This document shows positions 16,564 to 24,553 of a DNA stretch of 64,000 bases, one piece after another (the stretch's first letter is position 1; each line of letters starts with the position of its first letter). A program made the position numbers and the translations under genes. The DNA is from Myxococcales bacterium. Lineage in GTDB: Bacteria; Myxococcota_A; Bradymonadia; REDH01. The notes beneath the pieces are model-generated. The model searched no databases, was not told the DNA's origin, and was given only the letters and a program-made list of their open reading frames with translations. Where the stretch lies: positions 1 through 64,000 of the forward strand of contig JACKDJ010000017.1 in NCBI GenBank assembly GCA_020633625.1. Reading direction: 5' to 3'.

Positions 16564-18858
16564 CTACCCCTCGAACAGGCTGTAGAGCTCTTCCTCTTGC
16601 GCGAAGTGCAGCGTGAGGATCGCGTGGAGGCCGTATAGGGCGCGACGGAGGTCGCGCAGGTCCTCCGGGCGAGGGCCGTCGGGTGGGAGCTGACTGACCA
16701 GACGGCCGAAGAGCCGGGCGAGCCGGTGGATCTCGTTGTGTGTTTGGATCAGCGGCCCCGTCGGGTCCTCGTCTGCGAGCATCTCGCCGAGCAGCGGGTA
16801 CGCGGTCTGCTGCTCCTCGCGCTCGTGCGGCAGCAGCTCCGTCTCGAGCATCTCGCGCAGGCCGTCGAGCTGGGCCCGCGCGTCGGCCGGCGCCAACGAG
16901 TCGAGGCGCGCCGCCAGAGCCGCCAGCTCGCTGACCTGCGGGCGCAGCGACTGGTGGGCCGACGCGAGCCCGCGCGCGAGCCCCCGCGCGTCGGCGCGCC
17001 TGGGGGCGACGAGCCCGCCGCCGCCGAGCGCTCGCAGCGCATTCAAGATGACGAGGACGTCGATGCCCTCTTGCAGCACGGCACCCACGACGGGAGTGAT
17101 GTAGCCGGCGGCGGCGAACAGCATCGCCACGACCGAGAGTCCCATCCCAGCGAACACACTCTGCAGCGCGATGCGTCGCGTCCGCTGCGCGATGCGGGTC
17201 GCGAGGACCAGCCCCTCGAGTCGGTCCGCGGTGAGCACCACGTCTGCCGCCTCTGAGGCGGCCGTCGCGCCTCGCGCTCCCATCGCGATCCCGACGTCTG
17301 CCAGCGCGAGCGCAGGCGCGTCGTTGATGCCGTCGCCAACCATCGCGGTCACGCCCTCGGCGCGGACCGCTCGAATCACCTCGACCTTCTCTTCGGGCGT
17401 TCGCTCCGCAAACACGCGGTCGACGCCCACCACGTCGCCCACGAGCTCGGCGACGTCTGGGTGGTCGCCGGTGACCATGTGGATCCGGCGTACCCCTGCG
17501 GCTCGCAGCGAGCGCAGCGCGCGCGGGGACTCGGGCCGGATGGGGTCCTGCAAGACCAGCACCCCCTCTAGCGCGTCGTCGACCGACACGAAGACAGTCG
17601 AGGAGCCGTCGACGGCCGTCCGGAGCTCCACCGACCTCAGCGCCGGAGTGCGCGGCGCGGCTGGCGCCACGAAAGCGAGCTGGCCAACCCGAACACGCCG
17701 ACCCCCCACGCTGCCCCCGACGCCGGCCCCCATCTGCTCGCGCACCTCGAGCGGGAAGCTCAGCTCCACACGACGGCTGCGCGCCTCCGCGAGGATGGCT
17801 GGCGCGAACGGATGCACGGACACTTGCTCGACAGACGCCGCATGGCGAACGACGTCGTCCGAAGACATGCTGCCAAACACCTCGACCGCGACGACCTGCG
17901 GCCGGCCAGACGTGACGGTCCCCGTCTTGTCGAGCAACAGGACACCGATCCGCGCGAGCGTCTCTAGCGGGCCGCCCCCCTTGACGATGATGCCGTGTCT
18001 GGCCGCGCGCGAGACTCCCGCGATGATCGCAGCGGGCGCGGCGAGGATCAGCGGGCAGGGCGTCGCGACGACGAGCACCGCGAGCGCGCGGACCGGGCTC
18101 CCCCCGGCGATCCAGGCCACCGCCGACATCACGAGCGTGAGACCGAGAAACCCAACCGCATAACGGTCGGCGAGCCGAACGAACGGAGCCTTCGACTGCT
18201 CCGCCGCCTCGACCAGCCGAATGATGCCCGCATAGGTGCTCTCTGCCGCCGACGCGACCACCCGAAGCTCGAACGGCGCCCCGGCGTTCGTGCCGCCGCT
18301 GCGGACCGGGACGCCGACGTCGAGCTGCACCGGGCGCGACTCGCCGGTGAGCGCCGACTCGTCGAGCACCGCCGTCCCCGAGCAGACGATGCCGTCGGCC
18401 GGGACGACCTCGCCGGGCTTCACGATCAAGACGTCGCCAAGCGCGACCTGTGCGACGTCGATGTCGACGATGTCCGAGCCGACGCGTCGGTGCGCGACAC
18501 GCGGCGCGCGCTCGAGCAGGGCCGAGAGATCGCGACGAGCTCGCGCCACCGCGAATCGCTCGAGCGCGGCCCCGCTCGTCAGCATCACCGCGATGATCGC
18601 GCCCGCGAGGTGCTCGCCGAGGAGCAGCGCGCCTACCATCGCGAGGACCGCGATCAGGTCGACTCCGGTCTCGCCGCGCCGCAGCCCCTTGACGGCCGAG
18701 GCGACGGTGGCGCCGAGGACGACGGTCGATGTCGCCCCCCAGACCCAACCCGGCGCATCGCCGACCCCCGCCACCTGCAGCGCGCCGCCCGTCAACAGAC
18801 CCGCGGCCGCGAGCCCGAGTAGCCGCCCGGGCCAGGGAGACGCAGCCTCGCCGCTCAT
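16564..18858 (-). CDS. P1B-type metal-translocating ATPase with C-terminal hemerythrin domain
   Basis: A 764-residue protein. The P-type core occupies about residues 1-610. The actuator loop has LDESALTGES. Transmembrane metal site motif TPCPLIL has Cys268-Pro269-Leu270, a CPL variant rather than CPC. The phosphorylation motif LDKTGTVT has Asp310, and the hinge is MVGDGINDAPALA. There is no N-terminal HMA metal-binding domain. After the last membrane helix, residues about 615-764 form a hemerythrin-like four-helix domain with LLPHEREEQQ, THNEIHRL and HAILTLHFAQEEELY supplying His/Glu ligands. That fusion suggests sensing or buffering of iron or oxygen next to the pump. The ATG at 18858 fits the first membrane segment. 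The transported metal is not determined. Confidence 0.9.
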   Translation of the reverse strand: MSGEAASPWPGRLLGLAAAGLLTGGALQVAGVGDAPGWVWGATSTVVLGATVASAVKGLRRGETGVDLIAVLAMVGALLLGEHLAGAIIAVMLTSGAALERFAVARARRDLSALLERAPRVAHRRVGSDIVDIDVAQVALGDVLIVKPGEVVPADGIVCSGTAVLDESALTGESRPVQLDVGVPVRSGGTNAGAPFELRVVASAAESTYAGIIRLVEAAEQSKAPFVRLADRYAVGFLGLTLVMSAVAWIAGGSPVRALAVLVVATPCPLILAAPAAIIAGVSRAARHGIIVKGGGPLETLARIGVLLLDKTGTVTSGRPQVVAVEVFGSMSSDDVVRHAASVEQVSVHPFAPAILAEARSRRVELSFPLEVREQMGAGVGGSVGGRRVRVGQLAFVAPAAPRTPALRSVELRTAVDGSSTVFVSVDDALEGVLVLQDPIRPESPRALRSLRAAGVRRIHMVTGDHPDVAELVGDVVGVDRVFAERTPEEKVEVIRAVRAEGVTAMVGDGINDAPALALADVGIAMGARGATAASEAADVVLTADRLEGLVLATRIAQRTRRIALQSVFAGMGLSVVAMLFAAAGYITPVVGAVLQEGIDVLVILNALRALGGGGLVAPRRADARGLARGLASAHQSLRPQVSELAALAARLDSLAPADARAQLDGLREMLETELLPHEREEQQTAYPLLGEMLADEDPTGPLIQTHNEIHRLARLFGRLVSQLPPDGPRPEDLRDLRRALYGLHAILTLHFAQEEELYSLFEG

Positions 18859-19052
18859 CGCGCCATCGACCGCGTGTCCGCCGCGCCTGCTAGCGCGACG
18901 CGGCGTGTGAACTCTGCTCGGGGTCGCCGCGGACTCATGCCCTCGACGTACCACCGACACCTCGAGTTGGCACACGCCTTCGTCAGGGCCGCCCCGACGA
19001 CCTCGTCATGCCCGCGAGACCGCTCTCGACGGTCCCGCGGGCGAGCGCGCGA

Positions 19053-21149
19053 TCAGAAGCAGACGATGTCGGGGCCGAAGAACCCGCAGACGCCGCTCGG
19101 GCACGGGTCGCACACGTCGCAGCCGGCGGGGTTGCCGTTGCCGTTCTCGTCGATGCGGTCGTCGAAGCCGGGGCAGACGTCGACGTCGTCGCAGACGGTG
19201 TCGGCGTCTTCGTCGGGGCACGCCTCACAGGCGTCCGGCGTGCCGTTGGTGTTCAGGTCGACGTTGTCGTCGCCGGCCGCGCAGACATCGATGTCGTTGC
19301 AGACGCCGTCGTTGTCGTCGTCGCCGGTGTTCGGGTCACCGGTGCACGCCGGCAGATCGCAGGGGTCGTACACGCCGTTCGCGTCTGCGTCCGCGGGGCA
19401 AGCGCCTGCGCCTGCGCCGGTCGCGCTCGCCGAGCCGTCGACAGAGGCGATGTTCCAGTAGTTGCAGGTGGCGCCTTCTGCGACCGAGCAGCTGTTGATG
19501 ACGCGGCCCGCGACCATGTTCGTCGCAGCTCCCGGCGGCAGGAGCCGAACGACGTCGCTGCAAGCGGACGACGAGGACTCGAACACGCGGAAGTAGATCT
19601 CGTCGGGCAGGACGAGGCTCACGAAGCGCGCGTACTTCGCGCCCGACGCGGGGAGCTGGAACGTCGCGATACCGTCGCCGTCGGTGTCCCACGCAGAGTC
19701 GGTCACCGGCATCATGTCGACGCAGACGGCGTGGCCGGACCCGATCGGGCTCGCCAGGTTCTGCGTACGGATCTGGACGTTCGTAGGCGCGGGGGCCGGA
19801 GCCGCGCACGCGCCGCCGCGCTCCGTCACCACGCCCCCGCCCTGCACGTGCACGCCGATCGCCAGACCGCCGCTGGCGTCTGCACGGCTCACACACGAGT
19901 TGGAAGAGATCGTGGCGAGGTCGATCATCAGCGTCGCGTCGCCCGGCATCAGCACGCGGCTGACCGTCGAGCACGACGAGTCGGGCGCGATGAAATAGAG
20001 CAGGTCGACGTCCGAGGGGACGAGGGTCATCACGTAGGTCGAGAACTTCCCGCCCGTCGACGGCACCGCGTACGTGCCGTTCGAGAACACCGTCACGCAG
20101 ACCGACTCTGCGCCCGTGAGCGGCGTCGCGAGCGACTGCACGCGGTACTGCAGCCGCGTCGGCACGCCGCCGGTCGGGGCCGGGCACGCCTCCGTGCCAG
20201 AAGCCGTGCCGGTCGTGAACGTCGTCGCGTCGGTCTGCAGCCAGACCTGTCCGCCCGACGTCGCGCACTGCTGGTCGGTGCTGTACGCGCCGGCGAGCGA
20301 CGGCTTCCAGACGGTAGTCGGCCAGTGGACCTCGGACTCCGTCGTGCACGACCCGTCCGTGCTCTCGAACACGCGCCAGCGGATGGTCGACGGCACGCTC
20401 AGCGGCACGAACGCGCGGTACGTCCCCGCAGACACGACCGGGAGCTCGACGTTGCCGAAGCCCTCGATCGCCGCGCAGACCGTCGCGGACGCGTCGCCCT
20501 TCACCTGAATGCGCACGCCCGACGCGGCCTTGTCCCCGGCCGCCAGCGTGTCTCCCGCAACGACCAGGTCGAAGCGGTCGGCGGCGACGAGATCGCGGAT
20601 GTCCCAGTCGCGGCGCGCGGTTGCCTCGGGGAGGGCCTCAACGTTCCGGCGGCCGACCAGCGCCACGCGCCCGGACCACGTCGTCGTCGCGACCAGAACT
20701 CGCTCATTCCCCGACGCGGCCGCGAGCGGGAGTCGCGACCAGTCGCCGTCACCGACGTCGATCAGCAGCGCGAGCGAGTCGGCGTCGAACGGACGGTCCT
20801 CGTCCCACGAGATCTCCAGCTCCACGCCCTCTGGGAAGCGGACCCCCGAAGGACCGACCTCGAAGCTCGCCAACGTGGCGTCGAGGTCGGCGAGGTCGTC
20901 GAGCCGCGCGGCGCGCAGCGCCCCGAAGAAGCCCGGGTAGGCGTCAACCGACGACTGCGGCGCGCGGACGCGAAGGACGAAGCCCTCGGGGCCCGAGACT
21001 TCGGCCAGCGTCATCGTCTGCTCGGTCGCCGCGGGAACGCTCGCCCCAAGCTCGCCGCCCGGCGTAGCGACCGAAGGCGTAGACGCGTCCTGCGCGCACG
21101 CAGCCAATAGCAGCCCCAGCCCGAGCGCGGGCACCCCTACGTTTCTCAT
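19053..21149 (-). CDS. Lipoprotein with C-terminal thrombospondin type-3-like repeats
   Basis: A 698-residue protein starting at ATG 21149, preceded by AGGAG at good spacing. The signal peptide ends in a lipobox (GLLLAACAQD), so it is a lipoprotein. Residues 30-250 contain beta-rich segments. Residues about 250-560 hold at least three related blocks with spaced cysteines and the pattern FSTYVMTLVPSDVDLLYF / YARFVSLVLPDEIYFRVFE / YRAFVPLSVPSTIRWRVFE, which look like repeated beta domains. The last 110 residues are Asp/Asn-rich calcium-binding type-3 repeats (DDDNDGVCNDIDVC, DEDADTVCDDVDVC) with paired cysteines. It is probably surface-exposed. No enzymatic motif is apparent. A longer open frame to 21284 is discounted. 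Confidence 0.82.
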   Translation of the reverse strand: MRNVGVPALGLGLLLAACAQDASTPSVATPGGELGASVPAATEQTMTLAEVSGPEGFVLRVRAPQSSVDAYPGFFGALRAARLDDLADLDATLASFEVGPSGVRFPEGVELEISWDEDRPFDADSLALLIDVGDGDWSRLPLAAASGNERVLVATTTWSGRVALVGRRNVEALPEATARRDWDIRDLVAADRFDLVVAGDTLAAGDKAASGVRIQVKGDASATVCAAIEGFGNVELPVVSAGTYRAFVPLSVPSTIRWRVFESTDGSCTTESEVHWPTTVWKPSLAGAYSTDQQCATSGGQVWLQTDATTFTTGTASGTEACPAPTGGVPTRLQYRVQSLATPLTGAESVCVTVFSNGTYAVPSTGGKFSTYVMTLVPSDVDLLYFIAPDSSCSTVSRVLMPGDATLMIDLATISSNSCVSRADASGGLAIGVHVQGGGVVTERGGACAAPAPAPTNVQIRTQNLASPIGSGHAVCVDMMPVTDSAWDTDGDGIATFQLPASGAKYARFVSLVLPDEIYFRVFESSSSACSDVVRLLPPGAATNMVAGRVINSCSVAEGATCNYWNIASVDGSASATGAGAGACPADADANGVYDPCDLPACTGDPNTGDDDNDGVCNDIDVCAAGDDNVDLNTNGTPDACEACPDEDADTVCDDVDVCPGFDDRIDENGNGNPAGCDVCDPCPSGVCGFFGPDIVCF

Positions 21150-21359
21150 CCGGTCTCCTGTGGAGAGAGTTGGCGTCACCGTAGCGGGCGCCGTCCAGCC
21201 TGACAACCCGTCAGTCGCGCTCGTTGGGTGGCGACACGCCCGCCGACGATCCGCGTCGCCCAGCGCCGTGGCACCCGGCGTCACCGCGCGCGGGCCCAGC
21301 TCCTCGAGCCGAGCCGACTGGCCGTCGCGACGGGCTGACCGCTCGCCGGTCGACGCCGC

Positions 21360-21857
21360 CTAAGGCGCGCGACCGATGCTCAGCGTGAACTCGCCCGCCG
21401 CGTCGCGGTATCCCTCGACGACGATCAGCACGGTCGCGCCCGCGTCGGCCACGAGGTCCACCCGCGACGTGCGGTCGCCCCCCGAGACGTCGTCGCTGCA
21501 CACGACCTCGTCGGCGCCGTCGCACGTCCCCGACAGGACCGTCAACACGGTGTCGAACGCCGATCCAGCGGTCGACACCGTCCACGTCCCCGCCGTCGGC
21601 ACCGTCCAGAGGTAGCGCCGCTCGCCCGACGTCTGCGGAGCACAAGACGACGCCGAAAACTCATTCGCCAGGCCGGAGTTGCTCCCTGTCTGAATCACGC
21701 TCGCCGCCTCCCCGAGGTCGACGTCGACGCACGCGTACTCGGGGAGGTCGAGCCGCTCGGGCGACTCGGCGCCGCTGCGACTGCAGCCCGCCGACAGCGC
21801 CAGAAGCAGCCCCAGGCTCACCGCCGCGGCCTCGACCCGTGTTCCTGATGTCGACAT
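21360..21857 (-). CDS. Small lipoprotein with PPC-like beta domain
   Basis: A 165-residue protein. ATG 21857 has a strong GGAGG ribosome site six bases upstream. The signal peptide ends in LSAGCSRS, a lipobox. The mature part reads GERRYLWTVPTAGTWTVSTAGSAFDTVLTVLSGTC (residues about 80-115) followed by ATVLIVVEGYRDAAGEFTLSIG. This matches the bacterial pre-peptidase C-terminal (PPC) beta-sandwich pattern, usually an accessory domain of secreted proteins. Here it stands alone on a lipid anchor. It lies on the same strand as the repeat lipoprotein, 210 bp away, so it may have its own promoter. Confidence 0.78.
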   Translation of the reverse strand: MSTSGTRVEAAAVSLGLLLALSAGCSRSGAESPERLDLPEYACVDVDLGEAASVIQTGSNSGLANEFSASSCAPQTSGERRYLWTVPTAGTWTVSTAGSAFDTVLTVLSGTCDGADEVVCSDDVSGGDRTSRVDLVADAGATVLIVVEGYRDAAGEFTLSIGRAP

Positions 21858-22014
21858 GCGCACACCTCCGAGAAGGAGCCTGCCAGTAGCACGGAAGCCG
21901 GTCGATTCCAACTCGACCGCCAAGCAGACGCCCCCTACACGCCGGTTGTGCGGCCTGGGGGGTGACCGCCGGCAACTGTGGTCCTCCGGTGACATCGCCC
22001 CCGCCGACTGCTAT

Positions 22015-22030
22015 GTGAGCGCTTGCTCAC
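22015..22030. promoter_or_regulatory. Inverted-repeat operator upstream of the carboxylase operon
   Basis: The perfect inverted repeat GTGAGC-gctt-GCTCAC is centred about 38 bp before the ATG at 22061. Symmetric TGAGC(N4)GCTCA sites are a common form of TetR-family operator in acyl-CoA catabolic operons. No regulator gene is adjacent. A weak TGCTATGT extended -10-like element overlaps its left end. Confidence 0.5.
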
Positions 22031-22060
22031 TTCGCGCCCCACCCGCACCCGAGCCGCCAC

Positions 22061-22930
22061 ATGTCCAAGGTCACCGTCACCTGCGCGCTCACCGGCGTCC
22101 TCACCAACCCGGCGCAGCACCCCGTCCCGGTCACGCCCGAAGAGATGGCCGCCTCGGCGCGCGAAGCCTACGACGCCGGCGCCTCGATCATGCACGTCCA
22201 CTTTCGGCGCCAGGAGCCCGGCATGGGCGCGTTCCCCTCGTGGGACCCAGCCGTCGCCGCCGACATCGTCGCCGCCATCCGCGACGCATGCCCCGACGTC
22301 GTCATCAACTGCACGACCGGCGTCATGGGCGACGACATCTCGGGTCCGCTCGCCTGCCTCGAGTCCACGCACCCCGAGATGGCCGCGCTCAACGCCGGGT
22401 CGCTGAACTACCTGAAGGTCCGCGCAAACGGTCAATGGGCGTGGCCGCCGATGCTCTTCGACAACCCGGTCGAGAAGATCGCCAAGTTCGCCGACGCGAT
22501 GCGAGCCGGAGGCATCGTCCCCGAGTGCGAGTGCTTCGACACCGGCATCGTCCGCAGCGTGGGGCTTCTGGTCGCGGCCGGAGTGCTCCAACCTGGCCCC
22601 CACGTGTCGTTCGTCATGGGCGTCGACTCCGGCATGCCCGCCCGCCCGGAGTGGCTGCCGCTGCTGGTCGACGAGCTCCCCGCCGGTGCGTCGTGGCAGG
22701 TCATCGCGATCGGACGCGACGACGTGTGGCCGCTGCATCGGCGCGCCGCGGAGCTCGGGGGGAACCTGCGGACAGGGGTCGAGGACACGTTCTACCTGCC
22801 GAGCGGCGAGCGAACGAGCGGCAACGGCCAGCTCGTCGAGGCGCTCGTCCGCGTCGCGCGCGAGGCGGGCCGCGAGCCCCGCACGCCCGCCGAGGTGCGC
22901 GCAGAGCTCGGCCACGGAGCGCCGCGATGA
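22061..22930 (+). CDS. Beta-keto acid cleavage enzyme (BKACE, DUF849)
   Basis: A 289-residue zinc-dependent TIM-barrel enzyme of the 3-keto-5-aminohexanoate cleavage (Kce/BKACE) family. Such enzymes condense a beta-keto acid with acetyl-CoA, giving acetoacetate and a shortened CoA ester. The metal ligands are visible as His45 and His47 in SIMHVHFR, and a Glu-Cys-Glu stretch near residue 160 (VPECECFDTG) fits the third site. The C-terminus NLRTGVEDTFYLPSGERTSGNGQLV is diagnostic. It overlaps the carboxyltransferase gene by 4 bp, so both serve one pathway. The side-chain specificity cannot be read. Confidence 0.92.
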   Translation: MSKVTVTCALTGVLTNPAQHPVPVTPEEMAASAREAYDAGASIMHVHFRRQEPGMGAFPSWDPAVAADIVAAIRDACPDVVINCTTGVMGDDISGPLACLESTHPEMAALNAGSLNYLKVRANGQWAWPPMLFDNPVEKIAKFADAMRAGGIVPECECFDTGIVRSVGLLVAAGVLQPGPHVSFVMGVDSGMPARPEWLPLLVDELPAGASWQVIAIGRDDVWPLHRRAAELGGNLRTGVEDTFYLPSGERTSGNGQLVEALVRVAREAGREPRTPAEVRAELGHGAPR

Positions 22931-24531
22931 CGCGCTATCCGCGGCTCGCAACCAAAGTCGACGCCCGCAGCGACGCGTTCGCGGCAAACCGCACCGCGAA
23001 CCTAGCCTCGCTCGCGGCCGTCGAGTCCGCGCTCGACAAGGCGTGCGCCGGCGGCGGCGCGAAGTACATCGACCGCTTTCGTGCGGCCGGCAAGCTCCTG
23101 CCGCGCGAGCGGGTCGAGCTCCTCCTCGACCCTGGCGCGCACTTCCTGGAGCTGTGCCCCCTCGCCGGCCACGACGTGAAGGACCACCACACGGGAGCGT
23201 CGGTCATCGGCGGCGTCGGCGTCGTCGCCGGCGTCGAGTGCCTGATCTGCGCCTCGGAGGCGACCGTCAAGGGCGGCGCCGTCAGCGAGCTCGGCGTGCA
23301 GAAGACGGCGCGGCTCGCCGAAGTCGCCGACCAGAACGGGCTCCCGACGATCAACCTGATCGAGTCCGCGGGGGCCGACCTGCCAAACCAGTCGAAGATC
23401 TTCGTCCCCGGCGGCCGCGGCTTTCGCGACCTGACCCGAAAGTCGAAGGCGCGGCTCCCGACGATCTGCTTGGTGTTTGGTTCCTCGACCGCTGGCGGGG
23501 CCTATATCCCCGGCATGAGCGACTACACGGTGATGGTGCGCGAGCGCGCTCAGGTCTACCTCGCTGGCCCGCCGCTCGTAAAGATGGCGACCGGCGAAGA
23601 GTCGGACCACGAGTCGCTCGGCGGCGCCGAGATGCACTCACGCGTGTCGGGCGTGTCGGACTACCTCGCCGAAGACGATGCGGACGCGATCCGCATCGGG
23701 CGCGAGATCGTCGCCCACCTGGACTGGGCCAAGCAGGGTCGGACCCCGCTCCCGGTCGAGCCCCCCGCCTTTGACCCCGACGAGCTCCTTGGCGTGGTCT
23801 CGCATGACCCGAAGGTCCCGTTCGACGCGCGCGAGGTGATCGCCCGTGTCGTCGACGGGTCACGCTTCAGTGAGTTCAAGCCGCTGTATGGCTCGACGCT
23901 GGTCTGCGGTTGGGCGCACGTCCACGGCTACCCGGTCGGCGTGCTCGCAAACAACGGCATCCTGTTCTCCGAGTCCGCGAACAAGGGCGCCCAGTTCATC
24001 CAGCTCTGCAACCAGCGCGACATCCCGCTGCTGTTCCTCCAGAACATCACGGGCTTCATGGTGGGGGCGCGTTACGAAGCAGAGGGGATCATCAAGAACG
24101 GCGCGAAGATGATCAACGCCGTGTCGAACAGCACCGTGCCCGCGATCACGATCATGATGGGCGCCAGCTACGGCGCTGGGAACTACGCGATGTGTGGGCG
24201 CGCGTACGAGCCTCGCTTCCTCTTCTCGTGGCCCAACCACAAGATCGCCGTCATGGGCGGGAAGCAGCTCGCCGGCGTTCTGGAGATCATCCGCCGCGAG
24301 GCCGCCGAGAAGAGCGGTCAGGCGGTCGACGAGCAGAACCTGCAGCTCGTGAAGATGATGATCGAGCACCAGATCGACCAGGAGTCGAGCGCGATGTTCG
24401 CCACAGCGCGGCTGTGGGACGACGGGATCATCGACCCGCGAGACACCCGCGATGTCGTCGGCATCTGCCTCTCGACCTGCCACACGGAGCGCGTGGTCGG
24501 GACCACGAGCTGGGGCGTCTTCAGACACTGA
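22927..24531 (+). CDS. Acyl-CoA carboxylase carboxyltransferase (beta) subunit
   Basis: A 534-residue carboxyltransferase with the two crotonase-like halves of the biotin-dependent acyl-CoA carboxylase family. The first half has the oxyanion motif GSSTAGGAYIPGMSDY. The second has GASYGAGNYAMCGRAYEPRFL and WPNHKIAVMGGKQLAGV, the pattern of methylcrotonyl-CoA carboxylase-like beta subunits rather than propionyl-CoA types. It transfers carboxylate from carboxybiotin to an unsaturated or branched acyl-CoA. It is followed 22 bp later by the biotin carboxylase subunit. Substrate is likely a branched or methyl-branched enoyl-CoA, by family resemblance. Confidence 0.92.
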   Translation: MTRYPRLATKVDARSDAFAANRTANLASLAAVESALDKACAGGGAKYIDRFRAAGKLLPRERVELLLDPGAHFLELCPLAGHDVKDHHTGASVIGGVGVVAGVECLICASEATVKGGAVSELGVQKTARLAEVADQNGLPTINLIESAGADLPNQSKIFVPGGRGFRDLTRKSKARLPTICLVFGSSTAGGAYIPGMSDYTVMVRERAQVYLAGPPLVKMATGEESDHESLGGAEMHSRVSGVSDYLAEDDADAIRIGREIVAHLDWAKQGRTPLPVEPPAFDPDELLGVVSHDPKVPFDAREVIARVVDGSRFSEFKPLYGSTLVCGWAHVHGYPVGVLANNGILFSESANKGAQFIQLCNQRDIPLLFLQNITGFMVGARYEAEGIIKNGAKMINAVSNSTVPAITIMMGASYGAGNYAMCGRAYEPRFLFSWPNHKIAVMGGKQLAGVLEIIRREAAEKSGQAVDEQNLQLVKMMIEHQIDQESSAMFATARLWDDGIIDPRDTRDVVGICLSTCHTERVVGTTSWGVFRH

Positions 24532-24553
24532 CCTTCGAGCGAAGAGCACACAC

